From NCBI GenBank assembly GCA_002499345.1, contig DALF01000008.1:48159-97179 (forward strand): 49,021 bases of DNA. The letters run 5' to 3'. Under the pieces are notes generated by a model. That model saw nothing but the letters and a program-made list of their open reading frames with translations, made no database searches and was not told where the DNA came from. Made by a program: the position numbers and the translations under genes. Positions 16,864-25,192 of the stretch are shown piece by piece (within the stretch, counting starts at the first letter, position 1; the number at the start of each line of letters is the position of its first letter). The DNA is from Euryarchaeota archaeon UBA170. GTDB taxonomy: Archaea > Thermoplasmatota > Poseidoniia > Poseidoniales > Thalassarchaeaceae.

Positions 16864-16945
16864 ACGGACTTCTCCTCCAGAGGCTCAGCCGATGAAGGAC
16901 GGGAGGGATATCCCACCCGTCCTGGCAAACCTTGGAGAGGTCTGT
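16864..16945 (+). ncRNA. Structured RNA leader upstream of rpoE' (riboswitch-like architecture, unassigned)
   Basis: Bases 16864-16875 (ACGGACTTCTCC) pair with 16934-16945 (GGAGAGGTCTGT) in a 12-bp closing helix with two G-U pairs. Inside, 16896-16923 forms a long hairpin with half-sites AGGACGGG and CCCGTCCT around GGGATATCCC, interrupted by one A-A mismatch. A short GGC-TCA-GCC hairpin is possible at 16883-16891. The fold ends 3 bases before the GGAGG ribosome-binding site (16949-16953) of rpoE'. The consensus sequences of riboswitch classes I know do not match. It may be a regulatory leader, a protein-binding autoregulatory site or a processed RNA. The remaining 16722-16863 holds a small hairpin (16777-16791) and divergent promoters but no gene I can support. 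Confidence 0.45.
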
Positions 16946-16960
16946 TTTGGAGGAAAAAAA

Positions 16961-17509
16961 ATGTACAGTATTGTAGAGCGACAGGACACTATTCGTATTC
17001 CTGCAGAGTATATCAGAGAAGGACAAAGTCTAGTTGACCACATAGATAGTCTTGCCAATGATGCCTTCGAGGGGCGATTTGATATTGACGAGAATTACAC
17101 TGTTTTAACTTTCGACCACAAGCCGGTGGGAAGAGGCAAAATAATACATGGCGACGGGGCAATTTACCAGGCAGTCAGCTTCAAGGCACTTCTATTCAAT
17201 ATGGAGAATAACGAAGTTGTGGATGGATATGTATCTGACGTTTCTGAATATGGGGCATTCGTTAGGATTGGTCCTGTCGAGGCATTACTTCACAAGTCTC
17301 AGATTTTAGATGAGCCAATTCAAGTGAATATGGGCATAAGAAGAATAGAGGGGTCTCAGTCAGGTAAGCACATCGAAGAAGGTTCCCATGTTAGATCTAG
17401 GGTAGTCTCTAAAGCCATAAATCAAAATGATCCTAGGGCTAGTAAGATCGGTCTAAATTGTAAGATGGACGGACTCGGAGCCGCCGATTGGATTAAGGAG
17501 AATGAGTAG
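16961..17509 (+). CDS. rpoE1: DNA-directed RNA polymerase subunit E' (Rpb7 homologue)
   Basis: Stalk subunit of archaeal RNA polymerase, pairing with subunit F to help promoter opening and bind nascent RNA. The 182-residue product has the N-terminal tip domain (MYSIVERQDTIRIPAEYI) and then an S1/OB RNA-binding domain starting near VVDGYVSDVSEYGAFVRIGPVEALLHKSQI. It ends with GLNCKMDGLGAADWI, typical of archaeal E'. The ATG at 16961 is fixed by GGAGG 7 bases upstream; the frame opens further 5' but that extension is the structured leader. First gene of a tight cluster with spt4, rps24e and rps27ae, an arrangement conserved in archaea. Confidence 0.95.
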   Translation: MYSIVERQDTIRIPAEYIREGQSLVDHIDSLANDAFEGRFDIDENYTVLTFDHKPVGRGKIIHGDGAIYQAVSFKALLFNMENNEVVDGYVSDVSEYGAFVRIGPVEALLHKSQILDEPIQVNMGIRRIEGSQSGKHIEEGSHVRSRVVSKAINQNDPRASKIGLNCKMDGLGAADWIKENE

Positions 17510-17510
17510 A

Positions 17511-17729
17511 ATGCCGAAGCAACCATTTGCATGTGGCGAATGTAATCAGATTCTCCCTGAACCAGAGAATAAAAAGGACCCTGTAATATGTCCTCACTGT
17601 CCAAGTTCACCTGTGACTACGGACTGGCAAGGATTTGTGGTAATTCTCAATCCTAGTAGGTCCGAAGTTGCTAAGAGACTGAATATTACTAGGCCGGGAA
17701 ATTATGCCCTCAAAGTCAACATTAGGTAG
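17511..17729 (+). CDS. spt4: Transcription elongation factor Spt4 (RNA polymerase subunit E'')
   Basis: Small zinc-binding partner of Spt5 that clamps RNA polymerase for processive elongation. The 72-residue product has the expected paired cysteines, CGECNQ near the start and CPHCPSS about 20 residues later, followed by the conserved TTDWQGFVVILNPSRSEVAKRL segment, which ends near YALKV. Length is typical (about 60-75 aa). The ATG at 17511 lies one base after the rpoE' stop; an ATG at 17502 overlapping that gene would add three residues. Confidence 0.93.
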   Translation: MPKQPFACGECNQILPEPENKKDPVICPHCPSSPVTTDWQGFVVILNPSRSEVAKRLNITRPGNYALKVNIR

Positions 17730-17737
17730 GTGAAGAA

Positions 17738-18049
17738 ATGCAAGTAATTGATAGAAAAGACAACCCATTGCTAAACAGGGTCGAAATTAGATTTGTTTGG
17801 AATCATCCAAATTCGCCTACCCCTGACCTTTCACAGATGATTGCGGCCGCCGCTAAGGCCGAACCCGGCGCCAAAGAAGATCTTGTTTTCATCAAGGACG
17901 TTTCTACAAGGTTCGGAATGCCAAGAACAACCGGACTAGCACTAATCTACTCTTCAGAGGAAGCATCTTCAATCGAGCCAAATTTCATCGTAAAGAGACA
18001 TAAGAGAGTTAGAGGAGATGAATCATCAGATGAAGGGGGCGATGAGTGA
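17738..18049 (+). CDS. rps24e: 30S ribosomal protein S24e (eS24)
   Basis: Small-subunit ribosomal protein shared by archaea and eukaryotes. The 103-residue product begins with MQVIDRKDNPLLNRVEIRF and contains FIKDVSTRFGMPRTTGLALIY, where eS24 proteins usually have a (Y/F)G..(S)(T/S)G..LIY motif. It ends in a basic and then acidic tail (KRHKRVRGDESSDEGGDE). GGTGA precedes the ATG by 4 bases. It begins 8 bases after spt4, and its TGA overlaps the ATG of rps27ae. Confidence 0.95.
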   Translation: MQVIDRKDNPLLNRVEIRFVWNHPNSPTPDLSQMIAAAAKAEPGAKEDLVFIKDVSTRFGMPRTTGLALIYSSEEASSIEPNFIVKRHKRVRGDESSDEGGDE

Positions 18050-18222
18050 TGTCAGACAGCCCAAATGCGAATTCAAAATGGTCAAAATACAAGATTGAAG
18101 AAGACAAATTAGTGCGAGCTGACTTCTGTCCCAATCCTACATGCGGCCCAGGCATTTTCCTAGCTGTTCATAAAGATCGTAAGTCATGTGGCAAGTGTGG
18201 ATATACAGTTAAGATCGAGTGA
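18049..18222 (+). CDS. rps27ae: 30S ribosomal protein S27ae (eS31)
   Basis: A 57-residue zinc-binding ribosomal protein. It reads MSDSPNANSKWSKYKI, then DFCPNPTCGPGIFLAVHKDR and KSCGKCGYTVKIE. The four cysteines (C27, C32, C47, C50) form the zinc ribbon of eS31, in which CP.CG.G and C.KCGYT are hallmark patterns. Its ATG overlaps the S24e stop (ATGA), the usual archaeal coupling of these two genes. It converges on the propeller-like gene ending at 18233. Confidence 0.95.
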   Translation: MSDSPNANSKWSKYKIEEDKLVRADFCPNPTCGPGIFLAVHKDRKSCGKCGYTVKIE

Positions 18223-18232
18223 ACATCGCTCC

Positions 18233-19180
18233 CTATTTTTCATCTGGTAACGTGCCATCTCCGAATAATCTACTCCAAGAGCCGCTATTCGTCAGTACTT
18301 TATCCCCTAGAAGTGAAACCCCCACCTCGCTCCTTTGGAAGATACTCAGTTTGTCGTTTGAAAGAAAACCATCATGGCGCCATCCCGTCCACATCCATCC
18401 TCCTCCATGGGGAAAAGCATCCATTACCGGCCCAGGAACTTTGAAAATTACCGGCTTCGAAACCAAGTCATCTAATATGGCCAGTTTCTTCCCGTTTAGC
18501 ATTATTATCCACCCTGAATCTTGGTCGAATCGAACATCATGAATTTTTTCTGGAAGATTTTGTAAAATACCATTATCCATCTCATGCCCGGTAACTATGG
18601 AGATGGCCGAGTATCCTCCTGATGATGAGAAGACATAGACCTCATCTTCCCTTCTAACTATGGAAACAATCGAATCCAGCCCAACAAGATCTTCCAGCTC
18701 TCTCCATCTGGGGTAGGGAGATCTCCAGATTTCACTGGCATTCCTGTCAATCATATAGATTCCAGAACCAAGGCATGCAAAAACGATATTTTCTTCTACA
18801 CTGCACATAGCAACAGGCTCGGACTGAAGCTCTCTGGTCCAAGTAGCAGACTTGCCGATTGATTGATCAGAGTCCGCATTATTTAGATTATCAGATTCCA
18901 ACCCAGTAGAATCCCATTCTCCCCCTAATGGAAAAGCTCCCATGTAGGCCTTTCTCAAATTCCTATCTACCCATGAGCCAATCCAACTGTCCGAAGTAAC
19001 CACTCCGCAAGATGCCACTCCCGGGAATGGGCACATTACTGTTCCATTTATGTCACCTTCATGGTTGATTTTCACAGTTTGCCCGTCCGAGCCAACAACT
19101 ATGCAATCCTCTATGCCCTTGTCGATCCTAATGGGATTGAATCCCAGAACGCCTTCCATATTGATTGTGCGTCTTGACAC
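18233..19180 (-). CDS. Hypothetical protein, possibly a cytoplasmic beta-propeller
   Basis: The 315-residue product has no signal peptide or membrane helix. It contains several blade-like strand patterns ending in aromatic or glycine-rich turns (ENIVFACLGSGIYMIDRNASEIWRS, EVYVFSSSGGYSAISIVTG, SGWIIMLNGKKLAILDD), resembling PQQ/WD-type propellers without clear consensus repeats. An internal ATG at residue 8 (MEGVLGF) is an alternative start. It diverges from dtdA across 54 bases. No catalytic residue is recognisable. It may be a scaffold or sensor protein, but function is unassigned. Confidence 0.65.
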   Translation of the reverse strand: MSRRTINMEGVLGFNPIRIDKGIEDCIVVGSDGQTVKINHEGDINGTVMCPFPGVASCGVVTSDSWIGSWVDRNLRKAYMGAFPLGGEWDSTGLESDNLNNADSDQSIGKSATWTRELQSEPVAMCSVEENIVFACLGSGIYMIDRNASEIWRSPYPRWRELEDLVGLDSIVSIVRREDEVYVFSSSGGYSAISIVTGHEMDNGILQNLPEKIHDVRFDQDSGWIIMLNGKKLAILDDLVSKPVIFKVPGPVMDAFPHGGGWMWTGWRHDGFLSNDKLSIFQRSEVGVSLLGDKVLTNSGSWSRLFGDGTLPDEK

Positions 19181-19234
19181 TACTGCTTGAAGGTGTGGCT
19201 GTAATATTGAATACTTGACTCTCCTGCGAGAGGT

Positions 19235-20179
19235 ATGACAACTCTGATTCTGTGTTCCGAATCCGATGATGCCTCAGTCAATCTCAGGGACTCGTTATTG
19301 CGAGTCTCTAAGTGGGGTTCAGAGGAGGTTTTTACTCATGGACGCCTAATCAGAAATCAGATTTCTGATGTTCATATTCTATCTATAGAGAAAATACATA
19401 TCAATGCAGACTCAATAGATATGATTCACGAAAGAGAGGTAGGCTGCGGAATTGACGAAGTCCTCGTTCTTTCCAGACATGTTTCTTCAACCAATACGCC
19501 CGCAATAACTTTGCATGCCATTGGTTTACCGGGCATTTATCCTATCGGATTACCTGGGAAATCAGGAGGAATAAATGGAAAAATGGTCCCTCCATCGCCA
19601 AGGTTTGCCTTATTTTATAGAGAGATGGTGAAACAGGCTAGAAAGGAAAAATTGGATGAACATTTCGATCTTACTCTGGAGGCAACTCATCACGGGCCAG
19701 TTTTGGAGGCCCCCACTCTTTACATCGAAGTGGGCTCTACAGAGCTAGATTGGAACAGAGAAGACGCGCTCAATCTATGGGCCAGAGTAATTTGTAATGT
19801 ACTGGGTCTTGAGGGTAGCACCCCTATGGGTGATTGGAAAGGTAAGGGAGATGTCATGATAGGGCTGGGAGGGGGTCATTATGCACCTAGGCACAAAGCC
19901 GTAGTGGAGAATGGAAATATTTGGCTGGGGCATATTTTAGCTGGGTATTCATTAGATTTCGATGCGCCGAATAGAATTATTGGAGGTAAATCACCCATTA
20001 TCTGGCAGGATTCTATTATTTCAGCAATCGAATCTACTAAGCAGGCGTTTCCTGGAGGGGATATCTTTGTCCATCTGGATCGAAAGTCTTTCAAAGGGTG
20101 GCAAAGAGATTTGATTAAGAATTTCCTCACAGAAAAAGATATACTAATTCGTAGAGGGAAGGACATCTCTCAAGAGTAA
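19235..20179 (+). CDS. dtdA: Archaeal D-aminoacyl-tRNA deacylase (DTD2 type)
   Basis: Removes D-amino acids mis-attached to tRNA and recycles both. The 314-residue length fits the archaeal/plant DTD2 family. Diagnostic stretches are FTHGRLIRNQ, EVLVLSRHVSSTNTPAITLHAIG, LTLEATHHGPVLEAPTLYIEVGST, and GLGGGHYAPRHKAVV with GHILAGYSLDFD, where the family's metal and substrate histidines lie. ATG at 19235 begins the typical strand MTTLILCSESD. It stands alone facing away from the propeller-like gene; the proline dehydrogenase gene follows 33 bases later on the same strand. Confidence 0.92.
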   Translation: MTTLILCSESDDASVNLRDSLLRVSKWGSEEVFTHGRLIRNQISDVHILSIEKIHINADSIDMIHEREVGCGIDEVLVLSRHVSSTNTPAITLHAIGLPGIYPIGLPGKSGGINGKMVPPSPRFALFYREMVKQARKEKLDEHFDLTLEATHHGPVLEAPTLYIEVGSTELDWNREDALNLWARVICNVLGLEGSTPMGDWKGKGDVMIGLGGGHYAPRHKAVVENGNIWLGHILAGYSLDFDAPNRIIGGKSPIIWQDSIISAIESTKQAFPGGDIFVHLDRKSFKGWQRDLIKNFLTEKDILIRRGKDISQE

Positions 20180-20212
20180 TCGTGAAGTCTCGACTCCCCT
20201 TCGGACTATTTG

Positions 20213-21169
20213 ATGGCGTTGTTAGGGAGACTGATAGTTGCAACAATGCCACTGGCTCCAAAGCCAATAGTTCGTATGGTAGCCAGTAGATACGTAGCCG
20301 GGCCTAAATTAGAAGATGCCATTTCAACAATGATAAAGCTCTCCTCAGAGGGGGCGTGTTTCACTGTTGATGTTCTCGGTGAGGAAATTACTTCAATGGC
20401 GGAAGCGAACTTCTTTATCGATGAATATTCCCAATTGATTGACTCGATAACAAAAAATAATATCAATGCGCATATTTCGATTAAACCTACAGCTTTCGGA
20501 CTATTGATTGATCAAGAATCAGCTTTCGAAAATATTCTAAATATTACAAAAAAAGCTTCCGATAATGATATTTTCGTCAGACTCGATATGGAGGACAGCC
20601 GAGTGACCGATTCTACAATTGAATTGATGACTAGGATCAGATCCGAGGGACTAGGGAATATAGGGGTAGTCCTCCAGGGGAGACTATTTCGAACTATCTC
20701 GGATATAGAAAATATATGTGAAAAACTAGGCCAGCAATCAGACTTTAGAATTTGTAAGGGAATTTATCTTGAGCCTAAAGAAATAGCCCATACTGCATAT
20801 GGTGATATCGTCGATTCTACAAACAACGCCATAGGACATATGCTGAGAAATGGAGCCTATACCGCAATTGCTTCACATGACTATCCAGTGATAGAAAATT
20901 CTCTGTCACTATTGAAGAAGTACGGCCTCTCTCCAGATAGCCCACCCAACTCATTTCCCGGCAAGGGGCCGGGATATGAATTCCAGTTCCTGCTGGGAGT
21001 TCGGGGAGATTTGAGGAGACGACTATCATCAGAAGGCCATCTGACCAGAATCTATGTTCCTTATGGGCTACAATGGTATGAATATGGAATAAGGAGATTG
21101 AAGGAGAATCCAGAAGTTGCAACACACGTTCTCAAAGCCCTCCTCATGCCATGGACAAACAGGAGATAA
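20213..21169 (+). CDS. Proline dehydrogenase (FAD-dependent, monofunctional)
   Basis: Oxidises proline to pyrroline-5-carboxylate as the first step to glutamate. The 318-residue product has the TIM-barrel motifs of the PutA/PRODH family: CFTVDVLGEE, NAHISIKPTAFGLLID, FVRLDMEDSRVTDSTIELM, VVLQGRLFRTISDIE, FRICKGIYLEPKEIA, and the C-terminal flavin/substrate motif YEFQFLLGVRGDLRRRL. The last is where PRODH usually has (Y)EFQ.L.G......R. The ATG at 20213 is preferred over the in-frame TTG just before it. With glutamate dehydrogenase in the same window it supports amino-acid catabolism; no P5C dehydrogenase is adjacent. Confidence 0.92.
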   Translation: MALLGRLIVATMPLAPKPIVRMVASRYVAGPKLEDAISTMIKLSSEGACFTVDVLGEEITSMAEANFFIDEYSQLIDSITKNNINAHISIKPTAFGLLIDQESAFENILNITKKASDNDIFVRLDMEDSRVTDSTIELMTRIRSEGLGNIGVVLQGRLFRTISDIENICEKLGQQSDFRICKGIYLEPKEIAHTAYGDIVDSTNNAIGHMLRNGAYTAIASHDYPVIENSLSLLKKYGLSPDSPPNSFPGKGPGYEFQFLLGVRGDLRRRLSSEGHLTRIYVPYGLQWYEYGIRRLKENPEVATHVLKALLMPWTNRR

Positions 21170-21170
21170 G

Positions 21171-21779
21171 CTAACTCTTTACAACCGGATGAAGATACAT
21201 TCTTCGTATATCGGCAGCAACTCTCTTTCCTCTCAATGTTCTGCCCTCTCCGGTATGAATGGCCCTAATCCTCCATCTACGGCCATCTATCTTCATCACA
21301 GTTCCGCAAGAGAACTCCTTCTCGGGGTCGCAATCAATGGCTGAAGCAGTACTATTTTCCCCGTCTGTAAGGGTAATCTTGACTGTGCATTTATTCTTAT
21401 TTACCGCCCACATTGAAACTATTTGTTCGGCTTTACATGATTTAACTGACATCTTATCTCCGATCTCTATCCTCGTAATGGACCAGAAAGAATCGTCTCT
21501 TTCGAATAAATTACCAACTGAAATAACCTCACTAGAATCAGACTCAACAAATACCAATGAGCTTTCAGATCCATCTGAAAGAGTAGTCTTGATACTAACG
21601 GACGAACTTGGCCTAAGATTCAATAGGTGAACCTCAGAACATTCGAAGCATCTCACCAATATATCTTCTCCCTTGCCCTTGGAAACCCTTTTCAGAATTT
21701 CATGCTCAGTCATGCCCAAACATCTAGGACATTTAGTGACATCAGCGATAATCTCGTCGTCGTCGCCTACCCCGCCCAT
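21171..21779 (-). CDS. HVO_0476-like archaeal zinc-binding protein
   Basis: The 202-residue protein begins with an acidic leader, then CPRCLGMTEHEILKRVSKG and VRCFECSEVHLL, forming a CxxC...CxxC zinc ribbon at about residues 18-47. Beta-rich domains follow (VSIKTTLSDGSESSLVFVES, ITRIEIGDKMSVKSC, WRIRAIHTGEGRTLRGKRV). This layout matches the HVO_0476 zinc-finger family conserved in Euryarchaeota, of unknown function but likely nucleic-acid associated. Stop lies one base from the proline dehydrogenase stop, convergent. Confidence 0.8.
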   Translation of the reverse strand: MGGVGDDDEIIADVTKCPRCLGMTEHEILKRVSKGKGEDILVRCFECSEVHLLNLRPSSSVSIKTTLSDGSESSLVFVESDSSEVISVGNLFERDDSFWSITRIEIGDKMSVKSCKAEQIVSMWAVNKNKCTVKITLTDGENSTASAIDCDPEKEFSCGTVMKIDGRRWRIRAIHTGEGRTLRGKRVAADIRRMYLHPVVKS

Positions 21780-21835
21780 GCCTATCCGGTCCGAATGAGT
21801 CTCTTGAAGGCATCCTCGCAGACCAATCTTGAAAA

Positions 21836-22651
21836 ATGATGCTTCTATCGCTGTTCATGACATCTGCCAACGGTGGTTTCGGGTTGCCCCAAATGTCTGA
21901 AAAGGAGATGCTGGAAAGACTGCTTTCTGAAGATTCAGATATGACCAATTCTGAGTCTCAGATAGCTTCTTCCATAGGTGAACAAATGCTCCTAATGGGG
22001 CTCCGAACGATGCCTCGATCTCTGAGGAGTAGGATAAGGGATATCGTCTCAAGGGTCCCACTCGGAAATGCTATCTTAGTCGGAGGGGGAATAGGACATC
22101 TTTCAGCATGGCTATTCGATCTTTGGTGTGGCGACCCCTCCAGTCAAGATGATGTAACCCGTGAAAAGCCAGACTCTTTTATCATCGTTGAAGAAGGTGC
22201 TAGATTCGGAGTGATTATCGACAGACTAATCAGAAGATACAATGCAGAAACATGGTCAAGAGTAATTGCCAAGCCATGGACTGAATTAACGGCAGAAGTA
22301 ACTAGTTGGTCCGCTGCTTCCGCTTCATTGCCATCTTCGGCGAGACCTAGTGATATTCCATTGCCAGTTTCTCTGGTGATAATAGATCTACCAGACTCAG
22401 AGAGGCCGGCCGCTTCTTCTTCTGCATTCAATATACTTTCTCCGGGGGGGATAATGATAGTCCCGGAGCCTGAGGTTCCAACTGGTGATGTCGGGGTTCC
22501 GAGAGAGGGGGACGATCCCACAGAGGCTCAGGCGAAGGTAGTCGCATTCAATCAATGGATTTCATTCATCAAAGAAGTAAGTACCAATCATTCGGTATCT
22601 TTCGTCGAATTATCAGGAGGGACGCTGGCCGTCATTCGACGTGTTGCTTGA
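21836..22651 (+). CDS. Methyltransferase-like Rossmann-fold protein
   Basis: The 271-residue product has a helical N-terminal third. Then comes AILVGGGIGHLSAWLFDLW, a plausible SAM-binding motif I, SFIIVEEGARFGVIIDRLI where motif II should be, and LVIIDLPDSER followed by ILSPGGIMIVPEPE, as in class I methyltransferases. Substrate is unknown. Start is uncertain: tandem ATGs at 21836, and another at 21857 (MTSANGG). Its last 64 bases overlap, antisense, the end of the subtilase gene. Confidence 0.6.
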   Translation: MMLLSLFMTSANGGFGLPQMSEKEMLERLLSEDSDMTNSESQIASSIGEQMLLMGLRTMPRSLRSRIRDIVSRVPLGNAILVGGGIGHLSAWLFDLWCGDPSSQDDVTREKPDSFIIVEEGARFGVIIDRLIRRYNAETWSRVIAKPWTELTAEVTSWSAASASLPSSARPSDIPLPVSLVIIDLPDSERPAASSSAFNILSPGGIMIVPEPEVPTGDVGVPREGDDPTEAQAKVVAFNQWISFIKEVSTNHSVSFVELSGGTLAVIRRVA

Positions 22652-23865
22652 AATTCCTGTATGTATTTGATTTGAATATCTCTCAAAGACACAAGATCAG
22701 AGCTTCTAATGCCTGACTCTGAGCTAGAATTTTGAGTTTCATTGATGAGTAAATCCAACCTTAGTAACCCGTACCCATAATGATCGTCATGATCTTCTTG
22801 ATTTTCTTTCATCTCCGAATTCTGTGAAATCATCATTTTCAGATTAGATATTGCAGTGCCTCCCCCTTGCTCCCCATCTCTTTTCATTTCAGGATTCGCC
22901 TCCAAGAAAATTGCTATCGAGCCTGAAACCCATGCAGTGGCGGCCGAGGTTCCGCTTGACCATCCCCACCAAGTTCCACTACCCGTCGCACTCGCCATCA
23001 AAATCGGGACTTCATGCCCAGGTGCGACGATTTCGGGCTTCTTATCGGGATCTTGTCTCGGGAGTATGGGATTGGGCCATAACCTTCCATTGTTATCCCC
23101 TTCTGAACTTCCACTCCAGATAGAGCCAGTTCTAGTTACTGCCCCAACACAAATCACATCCTCCACTGAACCGGGCGACTCCACATCGCCGTCATCATCT
23201 TCCCCATCGTTTCCGGCCGCCGCCACAACATAAACGCCCAAATCTATTGCATTTTGCACAGATTCTTCTAATTGATCAGTGGTAAAAAATCCCGCTCCAA
23301 AGCCCTGATTTCCTCCCAAGCTAAGGGAAATAATATCCGCATCCTCCTCAACACACCAATCCACCGCCTCGGCAATGGTCGAGTCAGTTCCAGATCCATC
23401 ATCTGAGATAGCCTTTGCTATGAGCAAATCGGCCTTTGGGGAAACTCCATTTAGCCCACCATTAGATGCAATAATGCCTGCCATAGCTGTCCCATGCCCT
23501 TCGTCATCATAAGGCGAACCAGAACCGGAAATAAGGTCATTCCAAGCTACTATGTTCGTATCTTCCAGATCGGGATGGGTAGTATCTATTCCCGTATCTA
23601 CAATACAGATTTTTACTCCACTGCCTTCAAACTCCCCAATTCTATCTAACCCAGTCATCTCTCTGTATTCGTCCTCCCACAGTTCCAGGGATGAAGGCGG
23701 CCCACCGAATGTGACATCTGCAGTCTGGTAGACGGCCCATAGCGATATTATCAAAATACTGAGAAGAACTACCAGCGATGAAACTATTTTAATCAGCAAA
23801 TTTAGAGATGAATTGACGAAAAATGACACATCATCCTCGATTTCTTCCTCAGACATAATATTCAC
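22588..23865 (-). CDS. Membrane-anchored subtilisin-like serine protease (S8 family)
   Basis: Extracellular endopeptidase candidate, 425 residues. A single hydrophobic anchor lies at about residues 23-46. The catalytic domain follows, with Asp90 in VKICIVDTGIDTTHPDL, His124 in DDEGHGTAMAGIIAS, oxyanion Asn219 in VVAAAGNDGEDDDGD and Ser307 in GWSSGTSAATAWVSGSIA, so the triad is intact. No typical I9 propeptide is visible between the anchor and the catalytic core; only about 40 residues separate them. The C-terminus after residue 350 is short and hydrophilic. Start may be the ATG at residue 4. It suits protein degradation at the cell surface. Confidence 0.92.
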   Translation of the reverse strand: MNIMSEEEIEDDVSFFVNSSLNLLIKIVSSLVVLLSILIISLWAVYQTADVTFGGPPSSLELWEDEYREMTGLDRIGEFEGSGVKICIVDTGIDTTHPDLEDTNIVAWNDLISGSGSPYDDEGHGTAMAGIIASNGGLNGVSPKADLLIAKAISDDGSGTDSTIAEAVDWCVEEDADIISLSLGGNQGFGAGFFTTDQLEESVQNAIDLGVYVVAAAGNDGEDDDGDVESPGSVEDVICVGAVTRTGSIWSGSSEGDNNGRLWPNPILPRQDPDKKPEIVAPGHEVPILMASATGSGTWWGWSSGTSAATAWVSGSIAIFLEANPEMKRDGEQGGGTAISNLKMMISQNSEMKENQEDHDDHYGYGLLRLDLLINETQNSSSESGIRSSDLVSLRDIQIKYIQEFQATRRMTASVPPDNSTKDTE

Positions 23866-23879
23866 TCAGGGATTATCTA

Positions 23880-25040
23880 TTACCAAGCATCAGTCTTTAC
23901 GAAGTGACTAGTTGCAGAAGAGCTACTTCCACATTTCTCACAGTTAATTCTAAGTGGCAGAATTCTGGTACAGGAGGAACAAGGTTCCCCCGGTATCCCC
24001 CAGCCTGAACATTCTGAGTCAGAGCAGTGAACTTCTATCCTGCCACCCGGCCTCTTGATGACTGGGGTCTCAGCACCGCAGACCGGACAAAGACCTTGCA
24101 GAGTCTCTTCTCTACTTACAGTAGATACGCCAGCGACCTCCCTTGCTCTTGATGACTGAATTGTATGGTCGCCCCCTCCTAGCATGAAATGAGGATACCA
24201 TACAATATGCATCAGCAGGAAGAATGAAACAATACCAGAGGCGACATAAATTACTGAAATTCCAAAAATACCTCCTTCAAAAGGAGGCCTCTGGGAAATA
24301 GCGTGAGCTCCCGACCACGACATAACATTGACCATTAATGCCCAAATCGCTAGGCTGGCACTCCATGCTTCTAGGCGGTGGTCTTTCCAAGCTTTCTCTA
24401 CCAATCGCGGATCAGGATGAGCATGCTTCTCCTCAACATGTATGTCCCTGGTTTCAATGACGGCTCTGTGTACAACAAAGACAGCCAAGAAAATCATGAT
24501 GAGATTCCCCATGGCCACTCCTCCAAAATCCGATATTCCGGAACCAAAAGGGAAGTCAGGGGATCCAGAGTGAGAGTAAATATGTCCTAGCTGGACTGAG
24601 AATGACGCGACCGCTAGAAAAACTAGATTTTCCCTCATTATGGGATATCTTATCCACATCAGCACCATGGCTGAAATCCAGGCCATGATTGTCAGCAGAC
24701 TCAGCATCAATGACCACTCTTTAAGATACAGGAAGCCACTTTCCTCACCAAGTATCCCTCCTCTGCTCCAGTCTCCACCTGATGACAGCTCGTTAATTCC
24801 ATAATCCCAAGCGCCCATCACCAGTGAGGCCGAAGCGAGAGCTAACACCAATGCCTCATACGTCCCCCAGAATTTTTTTGATGTGTAGGCGTGGAAGGAG
24901 AATTGCAGTAGCATGATATCAATAAATGATAGAAATCTCGATCTTTCTCCCAAGTTGGTTACATTACTAAAGTCTGACAATCTTCGGACTTCCGGCACTT
25001 CGGCACGCAGGTCATCAGTCACCACAGGTGCCTCCTCCAT
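23880..25040 (-). CDS. Polytopic membrane protein with C-terminal zinc ribbons
   Basis: The 386-residue product (from ATG 25040; the frame opens at TTG 25052) has about six hydrophobic segments between residues 50 and 290 (for example TYEALVLALASASLVMGAW, LSLLTIMAWISAMVLMWI, LIMIFLAVFVVHRAVI, VIYVASGIVSFFLLMHIVW). A cytoplasmic tail follows with CPVCGAET, HCSDSECSGWG, CSSC and CEKCG, that is, two or more zinc-ribbon modules. Several histidines occur in the loop between segments (VEEKHAHPD). No transporter or enzyme family is recognised. It lies 14 bases upstream of the subtilase on the same strand, suggesting co-expression and a possible role in surface protein turnover. Confidence 0.7.
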   Translation of the reverse strand: MEEAPVVTDDLRAEVPEVRRLSDFSNVTNLGERSRFLSFIDIMLLQFSFHAYTSKKFWGTYEALVLALASASLVMGAWDYGINELSSGGDWSRGGILGEESGFLYLKEWSLMLSLLTIMAWISAMVLMWIRYPIMRENLVFLAVASFSVQLGHIYSHSGSPDFPFGSGISDFGGVAMGNLIMIFLAVFVVHRAVIETRDIHVEEKHAHPDPRLVEKAWKDHRLEAWSASLAIWALMVNVMSWSGAHAISQRPPFEGGIFGISVIYVASGIVSFFLLMHIVWYPHFMLGGGDHTIQSSRAREVAGVSTVSREETLQGLCPVCGAETPVIKRPGGRIEVHCSDSECSGWGIPGEPCSSCTRILPLRINCEKCGSSSSATSHFVKTDAW

Positions 25041-25106
25041 GACCGTGACCAATAGATAGACGACATAAGCCCCTCGACGATTTGAGTACTATTTGGTCAG
25101 TTGTAG

Positions 25107-25192
25107 TGGCGCCGAGACGGAGATTTGAACTCCGGAGGGATGAACCCACATGATTTCCAGTCATGCGCAATACCAGGCTATGCGATCTCGGC
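25107..25192 (-). tRNA. tRNA-Ser (anticodon GGA)
   Basis: On the minus strand the 7-bp acceptor GCCGAGA pairs with TCTCGGC. The anticodon arm is CATGA-CTGGAAA-TCATG (anticodon GGA), followed by the long variable arm expected for serine tRNA (GGGTTCATCCC). The T arm is CGGAG-TTCAAAT-CTCCG. Discriminator G and an encoded CCA end the gene at 25107. No intron. Confidence 0.95.

Noticed and set aside
16883..16902. Resemblance of GGCTCAGCCGATGAAGGACG to the 5' end of archaeal 23S rRNA
   Set aside because: Only the short GATGAAGGACG and a GGCTCAG block agree, and the flanking sequence does not continue as rRNA. Treated as coincidence within the leader.
16721..17026. 101-codon minus-strand frame over the rpoE' start and its leader
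   Set aside because: It overlaps a well-supported gene and a structured leader in antisense, has no protein-like motif and no ribosome-binding site.
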